Part shown: piece by piece, positions 10,340-18,271 of the stretch
How the letters are laid out: every line of letters begins with the position of its first letter
Numbering within the stretch: position 1 is the stretch's first letter
Assembly (NCBI RefSeq): GCF_003340555.1
Contig: NZ_QPLJ01000020.1
Location: forward strand, 1-64,000
DNA length: 64,000 bases
DNA from: Jannaschia formosa
GTDB lineage: Bacteria > Pseudomonadota > Alphaproteobacteria > Rhodobacterales > Rhodobacteraceae
Direction: 5' to 3'
Made by a program: the position numbers and the translations under genes
Notes under the pieces: generated by a model
What the model was told of the DNA's origin: nothing
The model's database searches: none
The model's input: only the letters and a program-made list of their open reading frames with translations

Positions 10340-11116
10340 ATGACCAGACCTCTCGTCGGCATCATCTCGAATGCCTTCCTGATCAACGACCAGTACCCCG
10401 CGCACGTGAACGGGACGATGAACACGGATGCGGTGTCGCAGGTTTCCGGTGCGCTTCCCCTGACGTTCCCGGCCGATCCTGCCGTCGTGACCATCCCGGA
10501 ATTGCTCGACACCTTCGACGGCTTCCTGTTCACCGGCGGCCGTCCGAACGTGCACCCCGAGGAATACGGCGAGGACCCGACCGACGCCCATGGCGCCTTC
10601 GATCGCAACCGCGACCGCGTGGCCCTGCCGCTGATCCGGGCCGCGGTAGAGCGGGGGCAGCCAATCCTCGGCATCTGCCGCGGCTTTCAGGAGGTGGCGG
10701 TCGCCTTCGGCTCGACCCTGCACCCCGAGATCCGGGAGCTGCCGGGGCGCATGAACCACCGCATGCCGCCTGATGGCACGCTGGAAGAAAAGTTCGCCCT
10801 GCGCCACGACGTGATCCTCGCCCCCGGCTCGCAATATGCGACCGTCTTCGGAGCGGAGCGGGTGCGCACGAACACGCTGCACGGGCAGGGGATCAAGGTC
10901 GCCGGCCCGCGCGTGCGGATCGACGGCTGGGCTGAGGACGACACGCCCGAGGCGATCTCGATCGAGGGCGCGCCCGGCTTCGCCATGGCGGTGCAATGGC
11001 ATCCCGAGGCGAACGCGGCCGAGGACCCGGTGTCCCGGCCTCTGTTCGCGGCCTTCGGCGACGCCTGCCGCGCCTGGCGGGCCCGCGGCGGCCAGCCCCT
11101 GCGCGCGGTGGGCTGA
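10340..11116 (+). CDS. Class I glutamine amidotransferase-like hydrolase (peptidase C26, PuuD-like)
   Basis: A 258-residue C26-family amidase related to gamma-glutamyl-GABA hydrolase PuuD. The nucleophile Cys is near residue 113 in GICRGFQEVAVAFG, His 221 and Glu 223 in QWHPEA, and the glycine loop FLFTGGRPNVHPEEYG precedes them. The start at 10340 (MTRPLVGIISNAFLIND) is chosen because the family starts with this strand; an ATG at 10268 would add an unconserved leader. The length fits. It is a single gene with no other puu-type genes around, so the exact gamma-glutamyl substrate is unknown. Confidence 0.88.
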   Translation: MTRPLVGIISNAFLINDQYPAHVNGTMNTDAVSQVSGALPLTFPADPAVVTIPELLDTFDGFLFTGGRPNVHPEEYGEDPTDAHGAFDRNRDRVALPLIRAAVERGQPILGICRGFQEVAVAFGSTLHPEIRELPGRMNHRMPPDGTLEEKFALRHDVILAPGSQYATVFGAERVRTNTLHGQGIKVAGPRVRIDGWAEDDTPEAISIEGAPGFAMAVQWHPEANAAEDPVSRPLFAAFGDACRAWRARGGQPLRAVG

Positions 11117-11128
11117 CCGCCGGTTGGG

Positions 11129-11314
11129 TCAGCCTTGGTGGGGCGCCCGCCGCTCCCGCAAGACGCTGCGGATCTGCTCCCAGTTCTCGGCTTCCTGAGG
11201 ATGGCCCGCCTCCCGTTCCCGCAGGGCGCGGGCGGCCGCGGCGGCTTCGGCCCGCTGGCCCATCACGTCGTGCAGGGCGTTGGCCTGGTGCAAGGCGACA
11301 TGTCTGTCGATCAT
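11129..11314 (-). CDS. Small hypothetical protein, alanine-rich and helical
   Basis: A 61-residue protein, MIDRHVALHQANALHDVMGQ, with an Ala/Arg/Glu-rich middle (EAAAAARALREREA) and WEQIRSVLRERRA near the end. It is predicted to be mostly helical. A strong ribosome site (GAGGAGAGACC) precedes the ATG at 11314. It is convergent with the amidase gene, 12 bases away. I do not recognise a family. Confidence 0.6.
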   Translation of the reverse strand: MIDRHVALHQANALHDVMGQRAEAAAAARALREREAGHPQEAENWEQIRSVLRERRAPHQG

Positions 11315-11414
11315 GGTCTCTCCTCCTCGATGGGCTGCCACCGTAACACATTCTGTGGTTGATTTCGACCACCTTCGCCGCCGATGACGGCACCCGTCCG
11401 GGGGCAGGTCCGGC

Positions 11415-13013
11415 TCAGCCGTACTGCGCGAGCATCTCCAGCAGGTGCTCGTGCGTGTCGATCTCGTCCGCCCTCTTGTCGTGGCGCCAGCGCAGCATGC
11501 GGGGAAAGCGCAGGGCGACGCCCGACTTGTGCCGCGTGCTTTCCTGGATGCCCTCGAAGCCGATCTCGAAGACCTGCTCGGGCGGGACCTGCCGGACCGG
11601 GCCGAAGCGGGCCAGCGTGTTGCGGCGGACCCAGGCGGTGATCTTGCGGAACTCCGCATCCGTCAGGCCGCTATAGGCCTTGGTGAAGGGCACCAGCTCG
11701 TTGCCCTTCGCCACGGCAAAGGTGAAGTCGGTATAGAGGTTCGCGCGCCGCCCGTGCCCGGCCTGGGCATAGACCATCACCGCGTCGATGGTCAGCGGGT
11801 CGAGCTTCCACTTGTACCAGTCGCCCTTCTTCCGGCCGACATGGTAGGGCGAGGTCTTGCGCTTCAGCATCAGCCCCTCGGCGCCCATGTCTCGCGCGCC
11901 CGCACGCAGCGTCGCCAGTTCCTCCCAGTCCGAGTGATCGACCAGCGGAGAGAGCAGGATCGGCGCCTCTGGCGGCAGCCCGGCCAGCATCGCCTGCAAC
12001 CGTGCGCGCCGCTCGACCAGGGGCAGGGTGCGCAGGTCAGCGCCATCCTGCTCCAGCAGGTCATAGGCGTAGAGGATCGCGGGCGCCTCGCGCAGCAGGG
12101 TCTTCGGGACGGTCTTGCGCCCGATCCGCTTCTGCAGCGCGGCGAAGGACATCGGGCGCGCGGTCGCGGCATCCCAGGCGAGGACCTCGCCGTCGATCAC
12201 CGTACCCTCGGGCAGGAAGTCCATGGCGCGGGCCAGTTCCGGGAAGCGGTGGGTCATCAGCTCCTCGCCGCGCGACCAGAGGTGGTGCTGACCGCCCCGC
12301 AGGATCAGCTGTCCCCGGATGCCGTCCCACTTCCATTCGGCCAGCCAGTCCTCGGCCGGTCCCAGCGTCTCCGGCCCGCCCTCGACGCCGTAGGCCAGGC
12401 AGAACGGGTAGGGCCGGCTGAGCGAGGCCTCCGGGTCCGGGGCCTCGATCAACACGGCATAGCTGGTCGTCTCGGGCGTCCAGTCGCCCATGAGGCGATG
12501 CGCCAGTTCCGCCTCGGGGATCTCGGTCGCCTCCGCCAGCGCGCGGGTCATCAGCTTCTGGCTGACCCCGACGCGGAAGCCGCCGGTGATGAGCTTGTTG
12601 AAGACGAAGCGCTCCGTTCCCGCCAGCCGGTCCCAGGCGCTTTCAACGAAGGCGCGCTTCTCGCTCTCCTCGGCGCGGGAGAGGGCGCGGATGTCGCCGA
12701 TCCAGTCCGACAGGCTGCGGTCGCTCGCCTCGCGCGGGGGCGGCAGGACGAGATGGATCGTCTCGGCAAGATCGCCCACCACGTCGTAGCTGGCGCGGAA
12801 CAGCCAGTCGGGCAGGCCCGCCTTCGCCGCCGCCCATTCCGCCAGCCGCGTCGCCGTCACCGTGCGCTTCGGCCGCCGCCCCGAGAGCAGCGCGATCGTC
12901 CAGAGCCGGTCGTCCTCCGGCGCGTCGCGGAAATACGCGGCCAGCGCCGCGGTCTTGGCGCCGGTCTTCGTCGTCTGGTCCAGCGCGGTGAAGAGGGCGG
13001 CGAAGCGGTTCAT
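11415..13013 (-). CDS. ATP-dependent DNA ligase
   Basis: A 532-residue ligase that seals DNA nicks. The N-terminal DNA-binding domain (about residues 1-200) is followed by the nucleotidyltransferase domain with the AMP-accepting lysine, K228, in EWKWDGIRGQ, then DGEVLAWD, MLKRKTSPYHVGRKKGDWYKWK and a C-terminal OB fold. This is the bacterial type usually found with an MBL-fold 'ligase-associated' exonuclease and an Lhr-type helicase. Here the exonuclease is two genes upstream in the same operon and no helicase is in the window. The ATG overlaps the hydrolase stop (ATGA). Probably non-essential DNA repair beside the NAD-dependent LigA. Confidence 0.95.
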   Translation of the reverse strand: MNRFAALFTALDQTTKTGAKTAALAAYFRDAPEDDRLWTIALLSGRRPKRTVTATRLAEWAAAKAGLPDWLFRASYDVVGDLAETIHLVLPPPREASDRSLSDWIGDIRALSRAEESEKRAFVESAWDRLAGTERFVFNKLITGGFRVGVSQKLMTRALAEATEIPEAELAHRLMGDWTPETTSYAVLIEAPDPEASLSRPYPFCLAYGVEGGPETLGPAEDWLAEWKWDGIRGQLILRGGQHHLWSRGEELMTHRFPELARAMDFLPEGTVIDGEVLAWDAATARPMSFAALQKRIGRKTVPKTLLREAPAILYAYDLLEQDGADLRTLPLVERRARLQAMLAGLPPEAPILLSPLVDHSDWEELATLRAGARDMGAEGLMLKRKTSPYHVGRKKGDWYKWKLDPLTIDAVMVYAQAGHGRRANLYTDFTFAVAKGNELVPFTKAYSGLTDAEFRKITAWVRRNTLARFGPVRQVPPEQVFEIGFEGIQESTRHKSGVALRFPRMLRWRHDKRADEIDTHEHLLEMLAQYG

Positions 13014-13882
13014 GCGTCGGTCAGGAAGGCGGCCATCCGGTCGACCGCCCGGTCGGCGGCAGGGCTGATCCCGGCGAAGATCTGGTAGTCATGGGGCAGG
13101 CCCCCGGCCTTTTCGACCCGAACCTCGGCGCCGGCCTCGGCCAGATGGGCCGCCAGCGCGTCGGCGTCGGCTTCGAGGAACTCCCCTCGCGCGCATTGGA
13201 TCAGCACCGGAGGCGGGTCGGGATAGGCCGCCCGCAGGGGCGAGATGCGCGGGTCGGCCGGATCGGACCCGCCGACATAGTCGGCGACCGCACGGCGCAG
13301 CAGGCGCTCCGACAGCAGCATCTCGTCGATGCCGTCGGGCACCACGCGGCCGGGGTCGAGGTCTGCCGCGGGCGAGACGAGGACCACCTTCTCCGGCCCG
13401 TGCCCCTTCGCGAGGGTCTCCGACAGGACACCCAGGGCGAGGTTGCCGCCCGCGCTGTCGCCGCCCAGCCACCAGTCGCCCTGCCCCTCCAGCGTCGCGG
13501 CGACGGCCAGCGCGTCGTCGAGGGCGGCGGGAAACGGGTGTTCGGGCGCAAGCCGGTAGCGCGGCAGCGCGAGGCGCAGGCCCGACGCCTGCGCCAGACG
13601 ATGGGCGAGGCGGCGATAGCTGAGCGGCGAGCCGAGCACGAAGCCGCCGCCATGCAGCCAGAGCAACGTGCCCCGCATCCTGTCGGGCGTGAAGAACAGG
13701 GTCGGCACGCCCGCCACCTCCTCCCAGTGCTCGGTGCAGGGGCCGACGGGGCTGAGCGGGGCCACCAGCTCGACGCCCCGGCGGTGAAAGCGCCACGGCA
13801 GCGGCAGCGACAGGAAGGGGCGCATTGCATAGCGGGCGCTCGCCGCCAGAAGCCGGTCGCGGAAAGTCAGGCTATCGGTCAC
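13010..13882 (-). CDS. Alpha/beta hydrolase, HSL-type esterase
   Basis: A 290-residue hydrolase with the oxyanion motif HGGG at 77-80, nucleophile elbow GDSAGG with Ser143, APEHPFPAALDD between them, and the presumed catalytic His in GGLPHDYQIF near the C-terminus. This is the hormone-sensitive-lipase family IV signature. The GTG start at 13882 forms a GTGA overlap with the exonuclease stop, and the stop overlaps the ligase start (ATGA). It is therefore translationally locked between two DNA-repair genes, although its chemistry suggests ester or lipid hydrolysis. No membrane segment is seen. Confidence 0.9.
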   Translation of the reverse strand: MTDSLTFRDRLLAASARYAMRPFLSLPLPWRFHRRGVELVAPLSPVGPCTEHWEEVAGVPTLFFTPDRMRGTLLWLHGGGFVLGSPLSYRRLAHRLAQASGLRLALPRYRLAPEHPFPAALDDALAVAATLEGQGDWWLGGDSAGGNLALGVLSETLAKGHGPEKVVLVSPAADLDPGRVVPDGIDEMLLSERLLRRAVADYVGGSDPADPRISPLRAAYPDPPPVLIQCARGEFLEADADALAAHLAEAGAEVRVEKAGGLPHDYQIFAGISPAADRAVDRMAAFLTDA

Positions 13883-14892
13883 GCGGGCAGCTCCTCCGGC
13901 TCGGGCGCGTCGAGTGACTCGCCCTCGTATTCGGTCTCGACGATGGCGGCCTCGTAGCCCTGCTCCTCCAGCCATTGGCGGAAAGTCGCGGTGTAGCCAT
14001 GGGTGGCGAAGACACGGGTCGCGCCGGTCTCGCGAATGGCGGCGTCGAGCCCCTTCCAGTCGGCATGGTCCGAGATGACGAAGCCCCGGTCGGCCGCCCG
14101 CCTGCGCCGCACCCCGCGCAGCGCCATCCAGCCCGAGGCGATGCCCGTCGAGACGGCCCCGAAGCGCCGGAGCCAGGGACCGGCCAGCGCCGAGGGCGGG
14201 GCCACGACCAGCGCGCCGGTCAGCGCCTTAAGGTCCGTCTCGGGCGTCACCCGGGTCGTGGCGGGCAGGGGGATGCCCTGCGCGCGCAGCACCTCGTTCG
14301 TGTTCTCGACCGCGCCATGGGTCAGGATCGGCCCGATCGAGGCGTCGACCATGGTCATGACCCGCTGCGCCTTGCCCAGCGCGTAGGCGCCGATGACGGC
14401 GTGGCGACCGTCGGCGGCGCAGGCGCGCCACCAGTCGTTCAGCCCGGCGGCCAGTTCCGCCTCGGGGCGCCAGTCGAAGACCGGCAGGCCGAAGGTGCAT
14501 TCGGTGATGAAGGCGTGGCAGCGCACCGGCTCCCACGGCTCGGACAGGCTGTCGGGGGTCGTCTTGTAGTCGCCGGAGACGACCCAGAGCTCGCCCCGAT
14601 GCTCGACCCGGATCTGGGCCGAGCCGGGGACATGGCCCGCCGGGTGGAAGCTGACTGTCGCGCCGCCGATGCTGCGGGTCTCGCCATAGGCGATGGTCTC
14701 GATGGCGAGCCCGCCGAGGCGATGGCGCATGACCGGGGCGGCGGCCTCGGTCGCGAGGTAGCGGCCGTGCCCCGGGCGGGCGTGGTCGGCATGGCCATGG
14801 GTGATGAGCGCCCGGCCGACCGGGCGCCAGGGGTCGATGTAGAAGTCGCCCGAGGGGCAGTAGATGCCGCTGTCGCGGAATTCGAGAACCAT
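13879..14892 (-). CDS. Ligase-associated DNA exonuclease (metallo-beta-lactamase fold)
   Basis: A 337-residue MBL/beta-CASP-like nuclease. The metal-binding HGHADH lies at residues 32-37, with AGHVPGSAQI, VVSGDYKTTPD and a late FVISDHADWKG. This matches the exonuclease that accompanies bacterial ATP-dependent ligases and is thought to process DNA ends. It is the first gene of a three-gene operon with the esterase and the ligase. The start at 14892 (MVLEFRDSGIYCPSG) is where homology begins; an in-frame ATG at 14985 would add a low-complexity leader. Confidence 0.92.
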   Translation of the reverse strand: MVLEFRDSGIYCPSGDFYIDPWRPVGRALITHGHADHARPGHGRYLATEAAAPVMRHRLGGLAIETIAYGETRSIGGATVSFHPAGHVPGSAQIRVEHRGELWVVSGDYKTTPDSLSEPWEPVRCHAFITECTFGLPVFDWRPEAELAAGLNDWWRACAADGRHAVIGAYALGKAQRVMTMVDASIGPILTHGAVENTNEVLRAQGIPLPATTRVTPETDLKALTGALVVAPPSALAGPWLRRFGAVSTGIASGWMALRGVRRRRAADRGFVISDHADWKGLDAAIRETGATRVFATHGYTATFRQWLEEQGYEAAIVETEYEGESLDAPEPEELPA

Positions 14893-15312
14893 GACCGGAG
14901 AATAGTGCGGCGTCCGGATGCGGCGATAGGGGGTCTTCGCGGAACGGGGCCTGGCGACGGGGCCGCCGCGCGGGTCCGTGCGCAATGCGGGCTCGTCCTG
15001 CGCGACCTTCCGCCGTCAGCGGTGGGCGTGACGCGGCCGGGTCCCCGAAGCGACCTTCTCGGTTGCCTCCTCGGATTGGCGGGTCGAGCCCGGATGGACG
15101 GGCCGTGGAGTTCAGGGCCCGCGGCGACACGATCCGAGCCCGGAGCGAAATCTTATCGGCGGTGCCCGTCGTGAGTGAATCTCCCGGCAATGCGTCCCGT
15201 CCGGTCTTGCAGCGAACCTTCGCGATGTTCGCCGCGTGACCCCACCATGATTGACACGCTACGCCTATCCTCTCGACCTTTCGCGCAGGCCGCCCTGCGG
15301 CGCGCTCCGCTC
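14893..15312. other. 420-base stretch without a recognised gene
   Basis: This lies between the start of the exonuclease operon and the end of fliG. Open frames here are short and read as low-complexity Arg/Pro/Gly. It should hold the promoter of the exonuclease-esterase-ligase operon near 14900-15000. A 6-base-pair hairpin (CGCAGG / CCTGCG, 15284-15299) just after fliG could aid termination but has no T run. No RNA gene was recognised. Confidence 0.5.
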
Positions 15313-16344
15313 CTAGCGCTTGGCGGCGATCAGGCTGATGTCCCCCTCGTCCTCCAGCCGTCGGATTTCCTGCACGATCTTGCCGCGGGCTTCGTCGATG
15401 GCGTCCTGGACCGGGGTCGGCGTCTCGTCAATCTGCTCGCGCATCTGCCCGGCCATGCGCCCCGACATGGAGCCGAGCATGAAGGCGGAGACCTCGTCCT
15501 CCGGACCCGCGAGCGCCGTGACCACCAGCGGCGTCTCGATCCCGCGCAGGACCTTGGGCAGATCGCGCGGGTCGAGCCGTTCGGGGATGCTTTCCCAGGT
15601 GAAGATCGCCGCACGGACGCGGGCGGCGAAGTCGGGGTCTCCTTCCTCCAGCCGGGCGAGGACGTTCTGGCGCAGCCGGGTGGTGGAGACGTTGAGGATG
15701 GCCGCGATCCGGACGACGGCGTTCGCGTCGAAGGCGCCGCGCACACGGCCGGCCGAGCTCCGGCTGAGCGAGGTGCCGATCCGGGCGACGGCGTCGGGGG
15801 GGACCGCTTCGGTGCGCGCCAGAGCCGAGGCGATGGCGTCCGCCCGGTCGGGCGCGAAGGCGGCGAGGAGCGCGGCGGCGCGGTCGGGATGCAGCTTCGA
15901 GACGACAATGGCGCAGACCTCGTCCGTCTCTCCTTCAAGCAGGGAGGTCAGCGCGGTGGCCTCCATCGCCGAGATCGCGGTCCAGGCGGCGCCGCCCACC
16001 AGCGCCGGGTCGCCCCCCGTCTCGGACAGGAGGGCATCGACGACATCCTGCGACAGCGCCCCGTCCAGCGCCTGCAGCACGCGGTCCACCTCTCGCGGGA
16101 AGTGCAGCCCGATCCCGTCCAGCTCCGCCGAGAATTCGGCCACCGTCTCGGCCAGGGTCTGGCGGTCGACGAACCGCAGCGACGCCATCTCCCGCACGAG
16201 GCGGCGCTGCTGGTCGCGCGGCAGTCGGGAAAGGCCCGGATCGGCGCCGCCCATCATGAGCAGGCGGACGACCACGGCCGCCTTCTGGCCGCGGGTCAGC
16301 CCGCCGGCGCGCGGCTGATCTGGAAAGGACGGCAGATGGGACAT
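15313..16344 (-). CDS. fliG: Flagellar motor switch protein FliG, isolated copy
   Basis: A 343-residue protein with the FliG N-, middle and C-terminal domains. Clues are LTRGQKAAVVVRLLMMGGAD, HPDRAAALLAAFAPDRAD in the middle (HPQ.AA..L..L) and, in the C-terminal torque helix region, FTWESIPERLDPRDLPKVLR (usual F.FEDI..LDDR.IQ.VLR). The start at 16344 (MSHLPSFPDQP) is preferred over an in-frame ATG 36 bases upstream. FliG links the MS ring to the stator. No other flagellar gene is within the window, which is unusual because fliG mostly sits with fliF and fliN. Divergence from consensus (WESI for FEDI) suggests a variant paralogue. Confidence 0.8.
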   Translation of the reverse strand: MSHLPSFPDQPRAGGLTRGQKAAVVVRLLMMGGADPGLSRLPRDQQRRLVREMASLRFVDRQTLAETVAEFSAELDGIGLHFPREVDRVLQALDGALSQDVVDALLSETGGDPALVGGAAWTAISAMEATALTSLLEGETDEVCAIVVSKLHPDRAAALLAAFAPDRADAIASALARTEAVPPDAVARIGTSLSRSSAGRVRGAFDANAVVRIAAILNVSTTRLRQNVLARLEEGDPDFAARVRAAIFTWESIPERLDPRDLPKVLRGIETPLVVTALAGPEDEVSAFMLGSMSGRMAGQMREQIDETPTPVQDAIDEARGKIVQEIRRLEDEGDISLIAAKR

Positions 16345-16416
16345 GGGGGCCTCGGGCGGATGCACGGGCCCGGTTTGCACCGGAAGTCTGAAGGATCCGT
16401 TACCTTACGGGCGGGA

Positions 16417-16731
16417 TCAGAAGGTCTCGCAGCGCCCGGTCGTCTGGTTCCAGGCCAGGCCCGGATTGCAGACGCCCGCGCCGTCGATGAAGCTGTTGAC
16501 CGGCGCGGCGAGTTCCTCCGCCTCGGTCCCGACCTCCGCCTCGGCGACCTCCGCTTCGTCGGTCTCGGTCTCGGCATCGGCTTCGGGCACCGGCTCGGCG
16601 GTCTCGGTCTGTCCCGCGGCGATCGCGCCGATGGTCATGCGCGTGCTCTCTCCGGTCACGGATACGAATTTCTGCGCCATCGCGGGCGCGGCGATCAGGC
16701 AGGCGGAGAGGGCGAGAACGAACAGGCGCAT
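16417..16731 (-). CDS. Small secreted protein with acidic linker
   Basis: A 104-residue protein with signal peptide MRLFVLALSACLIAAPAMA (cleavage after AMA), an acidic repetitive middle rich in Glu/Ala/Thr (EPVPEADAETETDEAE), and a short C-terminal module CNPGLAWNQTTGRCETF whose two cysteines could form a disulfide. It is likely periplasmic or extracellular. I do not recognise the family. It is followed on the same strand by fliG (72 bases downstream) and preceded by argC. Confidence 0.65.
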   Translation of the reverse strand: MRLFVLALSACLIAAPAMAQKFVSVTGESTRMTIGAIAAGQTETAEPVPEADAETETDEAEVAEAEVGTEAEELAAPVNSFIDGAGVCNPGLAWNQTTGRCETF

Positions 16732-16803
16732 CGGGGCGGGCCTTCAACAGGAGGGTAGGGCGCCGTCACCGTCGCAAGGAAACATGGCGCCGTCATGGCG
16801 CAG

Positions 16804-17715
16804 TCACGACAAACCTTCGCCCTCGTCCGCGCCGATCATCAGGTTCAGGTTCTGCACCGCCGTCCCCGAGGCGCCCTTGCCGAGGTTGTCCAGGACGGCC
16901 ACGGCCGTGACGCGGCCCTTGCCGTCTCCCTGCACCGAAAGATCCATCCGGTTCGTGCCGTTGAGCGCCTGCGGGTCGATCCGCTCCCCGGGCGCGCGCA
17001 CGCGCACGAAGGGATCGCCGGCATAGAAGTCGCGCAGCGCCGCCTCGATCCGGGCATGGCCCGCGATGCCGCCGGGCAGAAGGTCGGCATGGAGGTGAAG
17101 CTGCACGATCATGCCCTGCGCGAAGTTGCCCACGGCGGGCTGGAACAGCGGCGTCCGCGTCAGGCCGCCATGCAGCATGATCTCGGGCAGGTGCTTGTGG
17201 GTCTGGCCGAGGGCATAGAGGTAGTAGTCGGGCGCGCCGCCCGCCTCGTATTCGGCGATCAGCGACTTGCCGCCGCCGGTATAGCCCGACACGCCGGTGA
17301 GCGTCGCGGCATAGTCCGGCCGGATCACGCCCGCATCGACCAGCGGCCGGATGAGCGAGATCGCGCCGGTTGCATAACAGCCGACATTGGCGACGCGCGA
17401 GGCCCCGCGGATGCGGTCGCGCTGGCCGGGCAGTTCGGGCATGCCGTAGACCCAGCCCCCGGCGGTGCGGTGGGCGGTGGAGGCGTCGATCAGCCGCGTG
17501 TCGCCGGCGAGCGCCAGCGCCGCGCGCGCGGCCTCGTCGGGCAGGCAGAGGATCGCGATATCCGCCTCGTCGAAGGCCTCCCGCCGGGCCCCTGTCTCCT
17601 TGCGGCGCGCGTCGTCCAGCGAGATCAGCGAGATGTCCTTGCGGGCGCTGAGGCGCTCGCGGATCTGAAGGCCGGTCGTTCCGGCTTCGCCGTCGATGAA
17701 CACGCGAGTGGGCAT
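16804..17715 (-). CDS. argC: N-acetyl-gamma-glutamyl-phosphate reductase
   Basis: A 303-residue enzyme of arginine biosynthesis, reducing N-acetylglutamyl-5-phosphate to the semialdehyde. The NADP loop is GEAGTTGLQIRERL at the N-terminus, the catalytic Cys113 lies in NVGCYATGAI, and TGVSGYTGGGK and the HLPEI region follow. The length and the FIDGEAGTTG start mark the shorter type 2 ArgC subgroup. The ATG at 17715 follows AGGAAA. No other arg gene is adjacent. Confidence 0.95.
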   Translation of the reverse strand: MPTRVFIDGEAGTTGLQIRERLSARKDISLISLDDARRKETGARREAFDEADIAILCLPDEAARAALALAGDTRLIDASTAHRTAGGWVYGMPELPGQRDRIRGASRVANVGCYATGAISLIRPLVDAGVIRPDYAATLTGVSGYTGGGKSLIAEYEAGGAPDYYLYALGQTHKHLPEIMLHGGLTRTPLFQPAVGNFAQGMIVQLHLHADLLPGGIAGHARIEAALRDFYAGDPFVRVRAPGERIDPQALNGTNRMDLSVQGDGKGRVTAVAVLDNLGKGASGTAVQNLNLMIGADEGEGLS

Positions 17716-17795
17716 GGGATTTCCTCTTCCGGTTGAGGTCTGTCCGCCGGGGATATGCCGTCCCGCCGGACCTGGCAACAGGCTGCGCGCGGGCG

Positions 17796-18245
17796 TCAGG
17801 CGGGCGGCGGCGAGGCCAGCGTCTCGAACCGGACGTTGGGACCGAGCGGGGCGATGAACAGGCGCCGCTGACCGTCGAGATCGGTGACGAAGACCTCGGC
17901 CCGGGGACCGGGGGCGCCATCGGGGCCGAGCGGCACGCCGGTCGGGTCCTCGATGATGAAGCGCGAGCGGCTGCCGCCCTGGTGGAACTCGACGGTGAAG
18001 GGGATGACGTAGCCGCAATCCGGCGCCGTCGTGCCGGTCCAGCCGCCGGGCACGCCCTCGGGCCGGTCGGCGGTGCAGCGCGCGCCGTCGGAGACGCGGA
18101 TGACGACGCGGCTGGGCGAGGCTTCGACACCCGTCACGCGCGGCGGGCCCGCGGGCTCGGCTCGGGTTTCGGTCCCGAGGCCTTCGGTCATGGGCACGCA
18201 GGCGACCCCCAGGAAGGGCAGGGCGAGGAGTAGGGCGGGGCGCAT
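17796..18245 (-). CDS. Putative lipoprotein of unknown function
   Basis: A 149-residue protein starting MRPALLLALPFLGVACVPMT. The lipobox LGVAC puts the modified Cys at residue 16. The mature part, with two further Cys (GARCTADRP and APDCGYVIPF), looks like a small beta sandwich; VFVTDLDGQRRLFIAPLG ends it. The ATG at 18245 is chosen because it directly precedes the signal peptide (an upstream in-frame ATG at 18275 would lengthen the n-region). It sits 26 bases downstream of the SLC13 gene and may share its transcript. No family recognised. Confidence 0.7.
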   Translation of the reverse strand: MRPALLLALPFLGVACVPMTEGLGTETRAEPAGPPRVTGVEASPSRVVIRVSDGARCTADRPEGVPGGWTGTTAPDCGYVIPFTVEFHQGGSRSRFIIEDPTGVPLGPDGAPGPRAEVFVTDLDGQRRLFIAPLGPNVRFETLASPPPA

Positions 18246-18271
18246 GGCAGACCTCCGGTGGGCAGGCACGT

